Both the position numbers and the translations under genes were made by a program. Shown here one piece after another: positions 23,971 to 31,406 of a DNA stretch of 64,000 nucleotides. Position 1 is the stretch's first letter, and each line of letters starts with the position of its first letter. Source of the stretch: Streptomyces lavendofoliae (lineage in GTDB: Bacteria > Actinomycetota > Actinomycetes > Streptomycetales > Streptomycetaceae); the NCBI RefSeq assembly GCF_014649735.1, contig NZ_BMTP01000014.1, forward strand, positions 183,214-247,213, written 5' to 3'. The notes under the pieces were generated by a model. The model worked only from the letters and a program-made list of their open reading frames with translations, made no database searches and was not told where the DNA came from.

Positions 23971-24612
23971 TCAGCGCCCGGTGAGGCGCCTGGCGTTTTC
24001 CAGGTGGGCGGTGAGCTTCTCCTGGATGCGTACGGTGGCGTCGTCCAGCGCCTTGCGGGTGCGCCGGCCGGAGCCGTCACCCGCCTCGAAGGCGTCGCCG
24101 AAGACGACGTCGACGCCGCTGCGCAGCGGGGGCAGCGCCTTTATCAACCGTCCGCGGCGGTCGGTGCTTCCCAGGACGGCGACCGGGACGATCGGGGCGC
24201 CGCTGCGCAGGGCGAAGTACGCGAGGCCCGCCCGGATGGAGGCGAAGTCGCCCGTGCCGCGGGTGCCCTCCGGGAAGATGCCGAGGACGCCGCCGGAGGT
24301 CAGGACGTCCAGGGCGCCGGTGATGGCGGTGCGGTCGGGTGCGCCGCGGTCCACCTTCACCTGGCCGATGCTCTCCAGGAAGGGGCCGAGGGGCCCCTTG
24401 AAGGCTTCCTTCTTGATCAGGAAGTGCACGGGTCGGGGCGCGGTGCCCATCAGCATGGGGCCGTCGAGATTGTGCGCGTGGTTGACGGCGAAGATCACGG
24501 GCCCGGAGGCCGGGACCCGCCAGGCGCCGAGGACGCGCGGCCTCCACAGCCCGTACATCAGCCCGATGCCGATGCCCCGGCCGACGGAGGCGCCCTGGGG
24601 GGATGGGGTCAC
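23971..24612 (-). CDS. 1-acylglycerol-3-phosphate acyltransferase family protein
   Basis: A 213-residue PlsC-type acyltransferase. It has the catalytic NHAHNLDG block (HX4D), then VHFLIKKEAFKGPLGPFLESIG, FPEGTRG for phosphate binding, and IVPVAVLGS. Members transfer acyl groups from acyl-CoA or acyl-ACP to lysophosphatidic acid in phospholipid synthesis. The GTG at 24612 overlaps the cmk stop by four bases (GTGA), so it is coupled to cmk. Location between cmk and der is a conserved actinobacterial arrangement. The exact acyl acceptor is not provable here. Confidence 0.9.
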   Translation of the reverse strand: MTPSPQGASVGRGIGIGLMYGLWRPRVLGAWRVPASGPVIFAVNHAHNLDGPMLMGTAPRPVHFLIKKEAFKGPLGPFLESIGQVKVDRGAPDRTAITGALDVLTSGGVLGIFPEGTRGTGDFASIRAGLAYFALRSGAPIVPVAVLGSTDRRGRLIKALPPLRSGVDVVFGDAFEAGDGSGRRTRKALDDATVRIQEKLTAHLENARRLTGR

Positions 24613-25280
24613 GCGGCGGCCCGCTTCTCCTCGACGAGCGTGACGACGCACTCGATGACCTGCTGGAGGGTGAGCTGGGTGGTGTCGACCTCGACGGCGT
24701 CGTCCGCCTTGGCGAGCGGCGACGTCTTGCGGCTGGAGTCGGCCGCGTCCCGCTTGATCAGGGCCTCGCGGGTGGCGTGGACGTCGGCGCCCTTCAGCTC
24801 GCCGGATCGGCGGGCGGCGCGGGCCTCGGGGGACGCGGTGAGGAAGATCTTGAGGTCGGCGTCCGGCAGGACGGTGGTGCCGATGTCCCGCCCCTCGACG
24901 ACGATGCCGTGCTCGGCGCTCGCGGCGATGGACCGCTGGAGCTCGGTGATCCGCGTCCGCACCTCCGGCACGGCGCTGACGGCGCTGACCTTGGAGGTGA
25001 CCTCCTGGGTGCGGATGGGGCCGGAGGCGTCCACGCCGTCGACGGTGATCGTCGGGTGGGAGGGGTCGGTCCCGGAGACGATGGTGGGCTTCCCGGCGGC
25101 GGAGGCCACGACGTCGGCGTCGTCGACGTCGACCCCGTTGGTGATCATCCACCAGGTGATCGCCCGGTACTGGGCGCCGGTGTCCAGGTAGCTGAGCCCC
25201 AGCTTGGCGGCGACCGCCTTGGAGGTGCTCGACTTGCCCGTGCCGGAGGGCCCGTCGATGGCGACGATCACGGATTCCAC
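24609..25280 (-). CDS. cmk: Cytidylate kinase
   Basis: A 223-residue CMP/dCMP kinase: P-loop IDGPSGTGKSS near the N-terminus, LSYLDTGAQYRAITWW for nucleotide binding, the insert region VEGRDIGTTVLPDADLKIFL, and RDAADSSRKTSPL. It phosphorylates CMP using ATP. The GTG at 25280 (MESVIVAIDGPSG) is chosen because GGAAGG lies 11 nt upstream and it gives the family length; a GTG four codons earlier is possible. It begins the cmk-plsC-der run. Confidence 0.95.
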   Translation of the reverse strand: MESVIVAIDGPSGTGKSSTSKAVAAKLGLSYLDTGAQYRAITWWMITNGVDVDDADVVASAAGKPTIVSGTDPSHPTITVDGVDASGPIRTQEVTSKVSAVSAVPEVRTRITELQRSIAASAEHGIVVEGRDIGTTVLPDADLKIFLTASPEARAARRSGELKGADVHATREALIKRDAADSSRKTSPLAKADDAVEVDTTQLTLQQVIECVVTLVEEKRAAA

Positions 25281-25423
25281 GGTGTCGGACACCTTCCTGG
25301 TACGCGGGAGAGGGCCGGCCGATTGCGAGGGGCCCCGCACAAGGTTACCGACTGCTGCCGCCACCCCTTGCACCCATTCGGGCTACGCCCCCCGGCCCGG
25401 CCGTCCCGTGGGCCCCCCGGCCC

Positions 25424-26509
25424 CTACTGGCGCAGCGCCCAGCCCCGCTCTCGCAGGGCGGCGGCCAGTACCGGGGCGGAGGCGGGCTCCACCATCAGCT
25501 GGACGAGACCGGCCTGCTGGCCCGTGGCGTGCTCGATGCGGACGTCCTCCACGTTGACACCCGCCCGGCTGGCGTCCGCGAAGATGCGGGCGAGCTCGCC
25601 GGGCCGGTCGCTGAGGAGGACGGCGACCGTCTCGTAGGCGACCGGGCCGCCGCCGTGCTTGCCGGGGACGCGGGCGCGCCCGGCGTTGCCCCGGCGCAGG
25701 ACGTCCTCGACGCCCGTGGCGCCGTCGCGGCGTTCGTGTTCGTCGGCGGACTGCAGCGACCGCAGCGACCGGACCGTCTCGTCCAGGTCGGCGGCCACCC
25801 CGGCGAGGACGTCCGCGACGGGGCCGGGGTTCGCCGACAGGATCTCGATCCACATGCGCGGGTCGGAGGCCGCGATGCGGGTCACGTCCCGGATGCCCTG
25901 GCCGCACAGCCGTACCGCCGTCTCGTCGGCGTCCGCCAGCCGCGCGGCGACCATCGACGACACCAGCTGCGGGGTGTGCGACACCAGCGCGACCGCCCGG
26001 TCGTGGGTCTCCGCGTCCATCACGACCGGGACCGCCCGGCACAGGGCGACCAGTTCCAGGGCGAGGTTCAGCACCTCGGTGTCGGTGTCCCGGGTGGGGG
26101 TCAGCACCCAGGGGCGGCCCTCGAACAGGTCGGCCGTCGCGGCCAGCGGACCCGAGCGCTCCTTGCCGGACATCGGGTGCGTACCGATGTACGCGGAGAG
26201 GTCCAGGCCCATCGCCTCCAGCTCCCGCTGGGGCCCGCCCTTGACGCTGGCGACGTCCAGGTAGCCGCGGGCGATCCCGCCGCGCAGGGCGTCGGCGAGG
26301 GTGGCGGCGACGTACGCGGGCGGTACGGCGACGACGGCGAGGTCGACGGGGCCCTCGGGCGGCTCCTCCGTGCCGGCCCCGCGTGCGGCGGCGGTGCGGG
26401 CCCGGTCCGGGTCGTGGTCGACGAGGTGGACGGTGACACCGCGCGCGGTCAGCGCGAGGGCGGCCGAGGTGCCGATCAGCCCGGTTCCGATGACGACGGC
26501 GGTTCTCAC
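25424..26509 (-). CDS. tyrA: Prephenate dehydrogenase with ACT domain
   Basis: A 361-residue enzyme of tyrosine biosynthesis. The NAD(P)-binding fold starts MRTAVVIGTGLIGTSAALAL. The catalytic region has THPMSGKERSG and VSHTPQLVSSM. Residues about 285-361 form an ACT domain (VAVLLSDRPGELARIFADAS), expected to give feedback control by tyrosine. It oxidatively decarboxylates prephenate (or arogenate) with NAD(P). The GTG overlaps the aroH stop by four bases, so chorismate mutase and this enzyme, consecutive steps, are co-translated. Confidence 0.95.
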   Translation of the reverse strand: MRTAVVIGTGLIGTSAALALTARGVTVHLVDHDPDRARTAAARGAGTEEPPEGPVDLAVVAVPPAYVAATLADALRGGIARGYLDVASVKGGPQRELEAMGLDLSAYIGTHPMSGKERSGPLAATADLFEGRPWVLTPTRDTDTEVLNLALELVALCRAVPVVMDAETHDRAVALVSHTPQLVSSMVAARLADADETAVRLCGQGIRDVTRIAASDPRMWIEILSANPGPVADVLAGVAADLDETVRSLRSLQSADEHERRDGATGVEDVLRRGNAGRARVPGKHGGGPVAYETVAVLLSDRPGELARIFADASRAGVNVEDVRIEHATGQQAGLVQLMVEPASAPVLAAALRERGWALRQ

Positions 26510-26868
26510 TGGGCGATGTCCTTGCGGAGGGCGGCCGCGGCGCCGAGGTAGACGTGCGCGACGGCGGACTTGGGGAGGTCGGTCTCGACGTGGGCGAGCA
26601 GGCGCACGACACGCGGCATCGCGCCGGCGACGTCCAGCTCCTGCGCGCAGATCAGCGGTACGTCCACGATGCCCAGCTCGCGCACCGCCGCGGCGGGGAA
26701 GTCGCTGTGCAGGTCCGGCGTGGCGGTGAACCAGACGCTGATGAGGTCGTCGGGGACGAGGTCGTTGCGCTCCAGGACGGCGGTGAGCAGCTCGCCCACC
26801 CGGTCGCGCATGTGCCCGGCGTCGTCCCGCTCCATCTGGACGGCCCCTCGGACCGCTCGTACCGCCAC
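26506..26868 (-). CDS. aroH: Chorismate mutase, AroH class
   Basis: A 120-residue monofunctional chorismate mutase of the Bacillus AroH (barrel) type. It starts MAVRAVRGAVQMERDDAG and retains the active-site residues Arg7, Glu77 (CAQELDV) and Arg89 (MPRVVRL). It rearranges chorismate to prephenate. GTG 26868 is chosen because AAGGAG lies 6 nt upstream and the length is right; a GTG five codons upstream would put that site inside the gene. It is coupled to tyrA. Confidence 0.93.
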   Translation of the reverse strand: MAVRAVRGAVQMERDDAGHMRDRVGELLTAVLERNDLVPDDLISVWFTATPDLHSDFPAAAVRELGIVDVPLICAQELDVAGAMPRVVRLLAHVETDLPKSAVAHVYLGAAAALRKDIAQ

Positions 26869-27032
26869 GTCCCGCTCCTTCACCTGGTGCCTTGTGCTGT
26901 CGGTCAGCCTAGTCAGCCCGGCCGCCGGCGCCCGATCCGTCCGGCATGCAGACGCCGGACCGACGGGCGCCCGGCCTGCGGAACGGGGGGCGGTCCGTCC
27001 GGGGAGGGGTCTGTCCGGGTAGAACTGTCGCC

Positions 27033-27365
27033 ATGCTTCTTCACATCGCGCCGGCCGCCGAGTGGGCCGGTCCGGGGGTCCCCCACCGGCCCGCCTCCCT
27101 GGCCTCGGAGGGGTTCGTGCACTGCTCCCCCGACGAGGAGACGGCGCTGGCCGTGGCCGACGCCCACTACCGGGACGTGCCGGGGCCGCTGCTGCTGCTG
27201 GACCTCGACGAGGCGCGGCTCACCGCGGAGGTCCGCTGGGAGGGCTCGGGCGGCCGGCTCTTCCCGCACGTGTACGGTCCGCTGGACCCGGCCGCCGTCA
27301 CGGGCGTGCGGGAGGTCCGCCGCGATGCGGCCGGCCGTGTCACGGGGCTCGCCCCCTGGGCTTAA
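27033..27365 (+). CDS. DUF952 family protein
   Basis: A 110-residue protein matching DUF952: MLLHIAPAAEWAG, then LASEGFVHCSPDEETALAVADAHY, LLLLDLDEARLTAEVRWEG, FPHVYGPLDPAAVTGVREV. The GFVHCS and FPHVYGPL blocks are the family hallmarks; the fold resembles ADP-ribosyltransferase-like domains in some classifications, which is notable given the ADP-ribose genes nearby, but this link is speculative. No Shine-Dalgarno site is evident before the ATG. It is followed by a Rieske gene 52 nt downstream. Confidence 0.85.
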   Translation: MLLHIAPAAEWAGPGVPHRPASLASEGFVHCSPDEETALAVADAHYRDVPGPLLLLDLDEARLTAEVRWEGSGGRLFPHVYGPLDPAAVTGVREVRRDAAGRVTGLAPWA

Positions 27366-27417
27366 CCGGCAGCGCGGTGGCTTCGCACCGGGGCCGTACG
27401 GCGCCAGGATGCCGCCC

Positions 27418-27945
27418 ATGAGTCCAGCTCCCACCCCCCGCCGTACCGTGCTCCGGGCCGCCGGCACCGCCACGCTCGCCCTGGCGGCCGGCTGCGGCGA
27501 CGGCGCGGGCGACGCCCCGCCGCCCACCACCGGTCCCGTGCCCCCGACCGACCCGGCGACCGGCTCCGCGACCGGCCCCGCCTCCTCGGCCTCCGTGCCG
27601 ACGGATTCCGCGTCGGCCTCCGTGCCGGCGGATTCGGCCTCCACGTCCGCGCCCGCCGCCGGGGAGCTGGCCAGGACGTCCGACATCCCGTCCGGCGGCG
27701 GAGCGGTCCTCAAGGAGCGGAAGGTCGTCGTGACACAGCCCCGGGAGGGCGAGTTCATGGCCTTCTCCGCGGTCTGCACCCACCAGGGGTGCGTCGTCGC
27801 CACGGTGGAGGACGGCACGATCAACTGTGCCTGCCACGGAAGCCGCTTCCGCATCGCGGACGGCTCCGTGGCGCGCGGCCCGGCCACCCGCCCGCTGCCC
27901 GCCGAGCGGATCACCGTGACGGGGGACACCATCCGTCTGGCATAG
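27418..27945 (+). CDS. Rieske [2Fe-2S] Tat-exported lipoprotein
   Basis: A 175-residue protein. It has a twin-arginine signal (PRRTVLRAAG) combined with a lipobox LAAGC (Cys26), then a Ser/Thr/Pro/Ala linker (residues about 30-85). The Rieske domain spans about 86-175: CTHQGC (Cys120, His122) and CACHGS (Cys137, His140) ligate the cluster, with Cys125/Cys139 as the disulfide pair. The protein should be anchored on the outer face of the membrane and take part in electron transfer. No cytochrome b or oxygenase partner is adjacent. An alternative ATG lies three codons upstream. Confidence 0.92.
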   Translation: MSPAPTPRRTVLRAAGTATLALAAGCGDGAGDAPPPTTGPVPPTDPATGSATGPASSASVPTDSASASVPADSASTSAPAAGELARTSDIPSGGGAVLKERKVVVTQPREGEFMAFSAVCTHQGCVVATVEDGTINCACHGSRFRIADGSVARGPATRPLPAERITVTGDTIRLA

Positions 27946-27955
27946 GGTCGGGCGC

Positions 27956-28702
27956 ATGCCGACCCCCGACGAACTGGTGCGCGACCACACGATCTACTCC
28001 TGTGTCATGGGGTCGCGCGCCTTTGGGCTGGCCACCGACGACAGCGATACCGACCGGCGGGGTGTGTTCCTGGCCCCCACCGCGCTCCAGTGGCGTTTCG
28101 ACAAGCCGCCCACGCACATCGAGGGCCCGGCCGAGGAACAGTTCAGCTGGGAGCTGGAGCGGTTCTGCGAGCTGGCCCTGCGCGCCAACCCCACCGTCCT
28201 GGAGTGCCTGCACTCCCCGCTCGTCGAGCGCGTCGACGACACCGGCCGCGAACTGCTGGCCCTGCGCTCCGCGTTCCTCTCCCGCGAGGCCCACCGCACC
28301 TTCGTCCGGTATGCGACCGGTCAGCGCCGGAAGCTGGACGCGGACGTCCGCCGGTACGGCGCGCCCCGCTGGAAGCACGCCATGCACCTGCTGCGCCTGC
28401 TCGGGAGCTGCCGGGACCTGCTGCGCACCGGCGAGCTGGTGATCCACGTCGGCGACGGCCGCGAGCGGCTGCTGGCGGTCAAGCGGGGCGAGGTGCCGTG
28501 GCCACGGGTGGAGGCGTGGATGGTCCGCCTCGCCGGCGAGGCGGACGAGGCGGTCGCCGGCTCCCCGCTGCCGCCTGGGCCGGACCGGCGGGCGGTCGAG
28601 GACTTCCTGTTCCGTACGCGGCGGGCGTCAGCCCTCCAGCCTCACCCGTACGACGAAGTCGTGCAGGGCGTCGTGGGTGGCGGGGGCGGGGGCGTCCGGT
28701 AG
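27956..28702 (+). CDS. RlaP-type (DNA polymerase beta superfamily) nucleotidyltransferase, copy 1
   Basis: A 248-residue nucleotidyltransferase of the RlaP/COG3541 family. The catalytic core MGSRAFGLATDDSDTDRRG has Gly19-Ser20 and metal-binding Asp31 and Asp33, followed by LERFCELALRANPTVLECLHSP and KHAMHLLRLLGSCRDLLRTGEL, the usual helical part. RlaP is found in bacterial RNA-repair operons, but its substrate is not established. It starts 11 nt after the Rieske gene. Its last 75 bp overlap the tail of a second RlaP-type gene on the other strand; the poly-Gly C-terminus is inside that overlap. Confidence 0.85.
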   Translation: MPTPDELVRDHTIYSCVMGSRAFGLATDDSDTDRRGVFLAPTALQWRFDKPPTHIEGPAEEQFSWELERFCELALRANPTVLECLHSPLVERVDDTGRELLALRSAFLSREAHRTFVRYATGQRRKLDADVRRYGAPRWKHAMHLLRLLGSCRDLLRTGELVIHVGDGRERLLAVKRGEVPWPRVEAWMVRLAGEADEAVAGSPLPPGPDRRAVEDFLFRTRRASALQPHPYDEVVQGVVGGGGGGVR

Positions 28703-29389
28703 CGCGGACGCCGCCTGCGCCTCGTCCAGGACGGTGTGCAGGGCCTCCACGTCCGCCCGCACCCGCCCGGTGTCCACGCCGGTGGCCGCCCCGTGCTCGG
28801 CGTCGGCCTTGGCGGCGATGAGTTCCGCCACGTACTCCGGTGCCGGGACGGAGCCGAGCAGGGTCGGCAGGTGGGCCACGACCTCCCCGGTGCGCATCAG
28901 GTGGATGCCGGTGAGCAGCACGCGGAAGGTGTAGAGCAGCGGCTTGAGCTCCCCGCTCCGCTCGAACAGCCGCCACTGGGTGGCGGCGAAACCCCGGTAG
29001 TGGTGGGCGTGGTGGGTGGTGAGCACACCGGGCGCGAGGGCGGCCAGCTCGGTGTGCGCGCCGGTGGTGTGGGCGACCAGCGGCGACAGCAGCTGTTCCA
29101 GCACGTAGCCGTTGCGCCGCAGCATCAGGCGCACGAACTTGCGCAGGTCGTGCGTGACCAGGTCCATCTCGACCCCGTCCCGCTCCCACATGCGGGAGCG
29201 GGTCTCCTCGGGCTCGCGCAGCCCGATCAGCGCGTCCACCGGCAGCAGGTGCACCCCGCGTACGTCCACGTCCGAGTCGCGGGACGGGAAACCGTACAGG
29301 TGCGCGCCGGAGACGGTGGCGAACAGCAGCCGGTCGGGCTGTGCGGCGACGACGGAGGCCAGGTCGGGGAGCTCCAGGAGTTCGGTCAT
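28628..29389 (-). CDS. RlaP-type nucleotidyltransferase, copy 2
   Basis: A 253-residue homologue of the convergent gene: VSGAHLYGFPSRDSDVDVRG with Asp40 and Asp42, then LVTHDLRKFVRLMLRRNGYVLEQLLSP and KPLLYTFRVLLTGIHLMRTGE. The usual GS at the first motif is GA (Gly28-Ala29), a small departure. It is the last gene of the Nudix-ARH-RlaP run and begins 4 nt after the glycohydrolase stop. Predicted role: nucleotide transfer to an RNA or nucleotide substrate linked to ADP-ribose turnover, inferred from the operon. Copies 1 and 2 are diverged, not a recent duplication. Confidence 0.85.
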   Translation of the reverse strand: MTELLELPDLASVVAAQPDRLLFATVSGAHLYGFPSRDSDVDVRGVHLLPVDALIGLREPEETRSRMWERDGVEMDLVTHDLRKFVRLMLRRNGYVLEQLLSPLVAHTTGAHTELAALAPGVLTTHHAHHYRGFAATQWRLFERSGELKPLLYTFRVLLTGIHLMRTGEVVAHLPTLLGSVPAPEYVAELIAAKADAEHGAATGVDTGRVRADVEALHTVLDEAQAASALPDAPAPATHDALHDFVVRVRLEG

Positions 29390-29393
29390 GGAC

Positions 29394-30416
29394 CTAAGCG
29401 TCCCAGAGAGCCCCCAGCGTCAGAAGCTCGCTGCCGTACTCGATGCGGTCCGCCCACTCCTTCGGCCACGCCCCGGCGCCCAGATGGGCCCCGGCGAACG
29501 CTCCGGTGAGGCAGGCGAGGGAGTCGGAGTCGCCCTTGGTGCAGGCGGCGCGGCGCAGGGCGGTGAGCGGCTCCCCGGGGAACTGCAGGAAGCACAGCAG
29601 CGCGGTGGTCAGCGCCTCCTCGGCGACCCAGCCCTCGCCGGTGAGCAGGCACGGGTCGGTCTCCGGGTCGGCCGTGCGCAGCGCCGTGTCCAGCCTGCTC
29701 AGGGCGTCCGCGCACTCGTCCCAGCCCCGCTGGATGAACGCCTGGGGCGACGCGTCGTGGGAGTACGTCCACAGGTCGCCGAGCCACTGCTCGCGGTAGC
29801 GGGAGCGGTTGTCGTACGCGTAGGAGCGCAGGCGCCCGACCAGGCCGAGCGGTTCGGCGCCCCGGGTGAGCAGGTGGACGGCCTGGGCGGTGAGGTCGGA
29901 GGCGGCCAGGGCGGTGGGGTGGCCGTGGGTGAGGGCGGCCTGGAGCTGGGCGGCGCCGGCGCGCTGCTCCTGGCTGAGGCCCGGTACGAGGCCGAGGGGG
30001 GCGACCCGCATGTTGGCGCCGCAGCCCTTGGAGCCGATCCGGCTGGCCTGCTGCCAGGGGCGGTCGCCGTCGAGCTTCTCGCACGCGACCAGGCAGGTGC
30101 GGCCGGGCGCCCGGTTGTTCTCGGGCGAGTGGTACCAGGCGACGAACTCGTCGCGCAGCGGGCGGGTGAGCCACTGCGGGGCGAGCGCGCCGCGTGCGAG
30201 GGCGGTGCGGACGGCGCGGGCGACGGCGAGGGTCATCTGGGTGTCGTCGGTGACGAAGGCGGGTGTGGGCAGCGTCATCGCCCGCCAGGGCCCGCACTTG
30301 GCGAGGATGGCCGGGACGTCGTTGAACTCGGTGGGGAAGCCCAGCGCGTCGCCGAGCGCGAGCCCGATGAGCGAGCCGGTGGCCGCCTGCTTGGTGATGG
30401 TCCTGGACGTGATCAT
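29394..30416 (-). CDS. ADP-ribosylglycohydrolase family protein
   Basis: A 340-residue all-helical enzyme of the DraG/ARH family. Motifs for the two-metal site are GSLIGLALGDALGFPTEF near the N-terminus, TDDTQMTLAVARAV (about residue 57) and TKGDSDSLACLTGAFAGAHLG (about 290), where Asp residues coordinate Mg. It hydrolyses ADP-ribosyl bonds on proteins, nucleic acids or small molecules. GGAGGG is 9 nt upstream of the ATG, which overlaps the Nudix stop by four bases (ATGA). Coupled with Nudix and RlaP genes it suggests an ADP-ribose salvage or modification-removal pathway. Confidence 0.92.
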   Translation of the reverse strand: MITSRTITKQAATGSLIGLALGDALGFPTEFNDVPAILAKCGPWRAMTLPTPAFVTDDTQMTLAVARAVRTALARGALAPQWLTRPLRDEFVAWYHSPENNRAPGRTCLVACEKLDGDRPWQQASRIGSKGCGANMRVAPLGLVPGLSQEQRAGAAQLQAALTHGHPTALAASDLTAQAVHLLTRGAEPLGLVGRLRSYAYDNRSRYREQWLGDLWTYSHDASPQAFIQRGWDECADALSRLDTALRTADPETDPCLLTGEGWVAEEALTTALLCFLQFPGEPLTALRRAACTKGDSDSLACLTGAFAGAHLGAGAWPKEWADRIEYGSELLTLGALWDA

Positions 30417-31162
30417 TTCTGTCGTCCCTCCGGTCGCAGCAGTGGCGGGTGCAGGGCCGTGGCCTGGCCCGCCCGGTACAGAGCGGCCGGTTTCCCCCGT
30501 CCGCCGGTGAGGCGCGGCGGTCCTTCCACGGCCTGGACGAAGCCGGGTGTGGCGAGGACCTTGCGCCGGAAGTTGGGGCGGTCGAGTTCGACGCCCCACA
30601 CCGTCTCGTACACCTGCCGCAGCTCGCCGAGGGTGAACTCGGGCGGGCAGAAGGCGGTGGCGAGGCAGGTGTACTCGAGCTTGGCGCCGACGCGCTCGTG
30701 GGCGTCGGCGAGGATCGTGTCGTGGTCGAAGGCGAGGGGCCCGTACGACCCGTAGGGCAGCCACTGGGCGTGTGCCGCGTCGCCGCCGCCGCGCGGTTCC
30801 GGCAGGTCCGGTACGAGTGCGGTGTACGCGACCGAGACGACCCGCATCCGGGGGTCGCGGTCGGGGTCGCTGTAGGTGCGCAGTTGTTCCAGGTGCAGGT
30901 GGGCGACGGTGGCGTCGGACAGGCCGGTCTCCTCGGCGAGTTCGCGGCGGGCCGCCAGGCCGGCCGACTCGCGGGGCAGGACGAAGCCCCCTGGCAGGGC
31001 CCACGCGCCCCGGTAGGGCTCCTGCCCCCGCTGGACCAGGAGCACCTGGAGCCGCTCCTCGCGGACGGTGAAGACGGCGAGGTCGACGGTGACGGCGAAG
31101 GGCTCGAAGGCGCGCGGGTCGTAGCCGTCCGGGCGCCGGGGTCCGGGGCGGGGGGCGCTCAT
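30413..31162 (-). CDS. Nudix hydrolase with winged-helix C-terminus (NrtR-like)
   Basis: A 249-residue protein. The Nudix domain has a complete box GFVLPRE...RELAEETGL (about residues 70-92), so hydrolysis may be retained. The C-terminal region, about 175-240 (CPPEFTLGELRQVYETVWG, LDRPNFRRKVLATPGFVQ), is the winged helix of NrtR-type regulators, which bind ADP-ribose-like ligands through the Nudix fold and repress NAD-related genes. It is first or second in its operon, whose promoter carries a palindrome, suggesting autoregulation. Start ATG 31162 follows AAGGGG by 8 nt and overlaps the stop of a possible 45-codon ORF. Confidence 0.88.
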   Translation of the reverse strand: MSAPRPGPRRPDGYDPRAFEPFAVTVDLAVFTVREERLQVLLVQRGQEPYRGAWALPGGFVLPRESAGLAARRELAEETGLSDATVAHLHLEQLRTYSDPDRDPRMRVVSVAYTALVPDLPEPRGGGDAAHAQWLPYGSYGPLAFDHDTILADAHERVGAKLEYTCLATAFCPPEFTLGELRQVYETVWGVELDRPNFRRKVLATPGFVQAVEGPPRLTGGRGKPAALYRAGQATALHPPLLRPEGRQK

Positions 31163-31296
31163 GCCCGCCGCCCCTTGGTGCGGGTCCCCATCACCTCCGC
31201 CGCGCGGGCGTCGGGGCCTGGTCCACCCCCGTGGGGCCGGATCCGCCGGCCCGGCGCGGCGGAGGTGATGAAGACGGTCCTGTCGGCGACGTGCAC
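31159..31296 (-). CDS. Possible 45-residue leader ORF upstream of the Nudix gene
   Basis: GTG 31296 follows AAGGGGG by about 6 nt; the frame encodes MHVADRTVFITSAAPGRRI and a basic Gly/Pro/Arg remainder, ending in TGA that overlaps the Nudix ATG (ATGA). Ribosome-binding site, promoter position and coupling support translation. The peptide shows no domain. It could be a coupling leader rather than a functional protein. Confidence 0.4.
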   Translation of the reverse strand: MHVADRTVFITSAAPGRRIRPHGGGPGPDARAAEVMGTRTKGRRA

Positions 31297-31305
31297 GCCA
31301 TCCCC

Positions 31306-31331
31306 CTTTAAGAGTCACCCTGACTATAAAG
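31306..31331. promoter_or_regulatory. Palindromic operator over the promoter of the Nudix-ARH-RlaP operon
   Basis: CTTTA-AGAGTCA-CCC-TGACTAT-AAAG: inverted AGTCA/TGACT with outer CTTTA/TAAAG arms. On the minus strand it contains TATAGT (31323-31328), a good -10 hexamer with TTGTGG 18 nt upstream, so a bound repressor would block the promoter. The Nudix-winged-helix protein encoded just downstream is the natural candidate. Confidence 0.6.
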
Positions 31332-31355
31332 CTGGACGCGGGTGTCCCACAAGCG

Positions 31356-31391
31356 CGAAAGCCCGCGGCCTTCGCGGGCCGCGGGCTTTCG
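31356..31391 (-). terminator. Terminator of the parA-like...rluB operon
   Basis: Perfect 15-bp arms CGAAAGCCCGCGGCC / GGCCGCGGGCTTTCG with a TTCGCG loop, 15 nt after the rluB stop, separating it from the Nudix operon promoter region. Confidence 0.85.
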
Positions 31392-31406
31392 TACCGGTAC
31401 GGGCTG

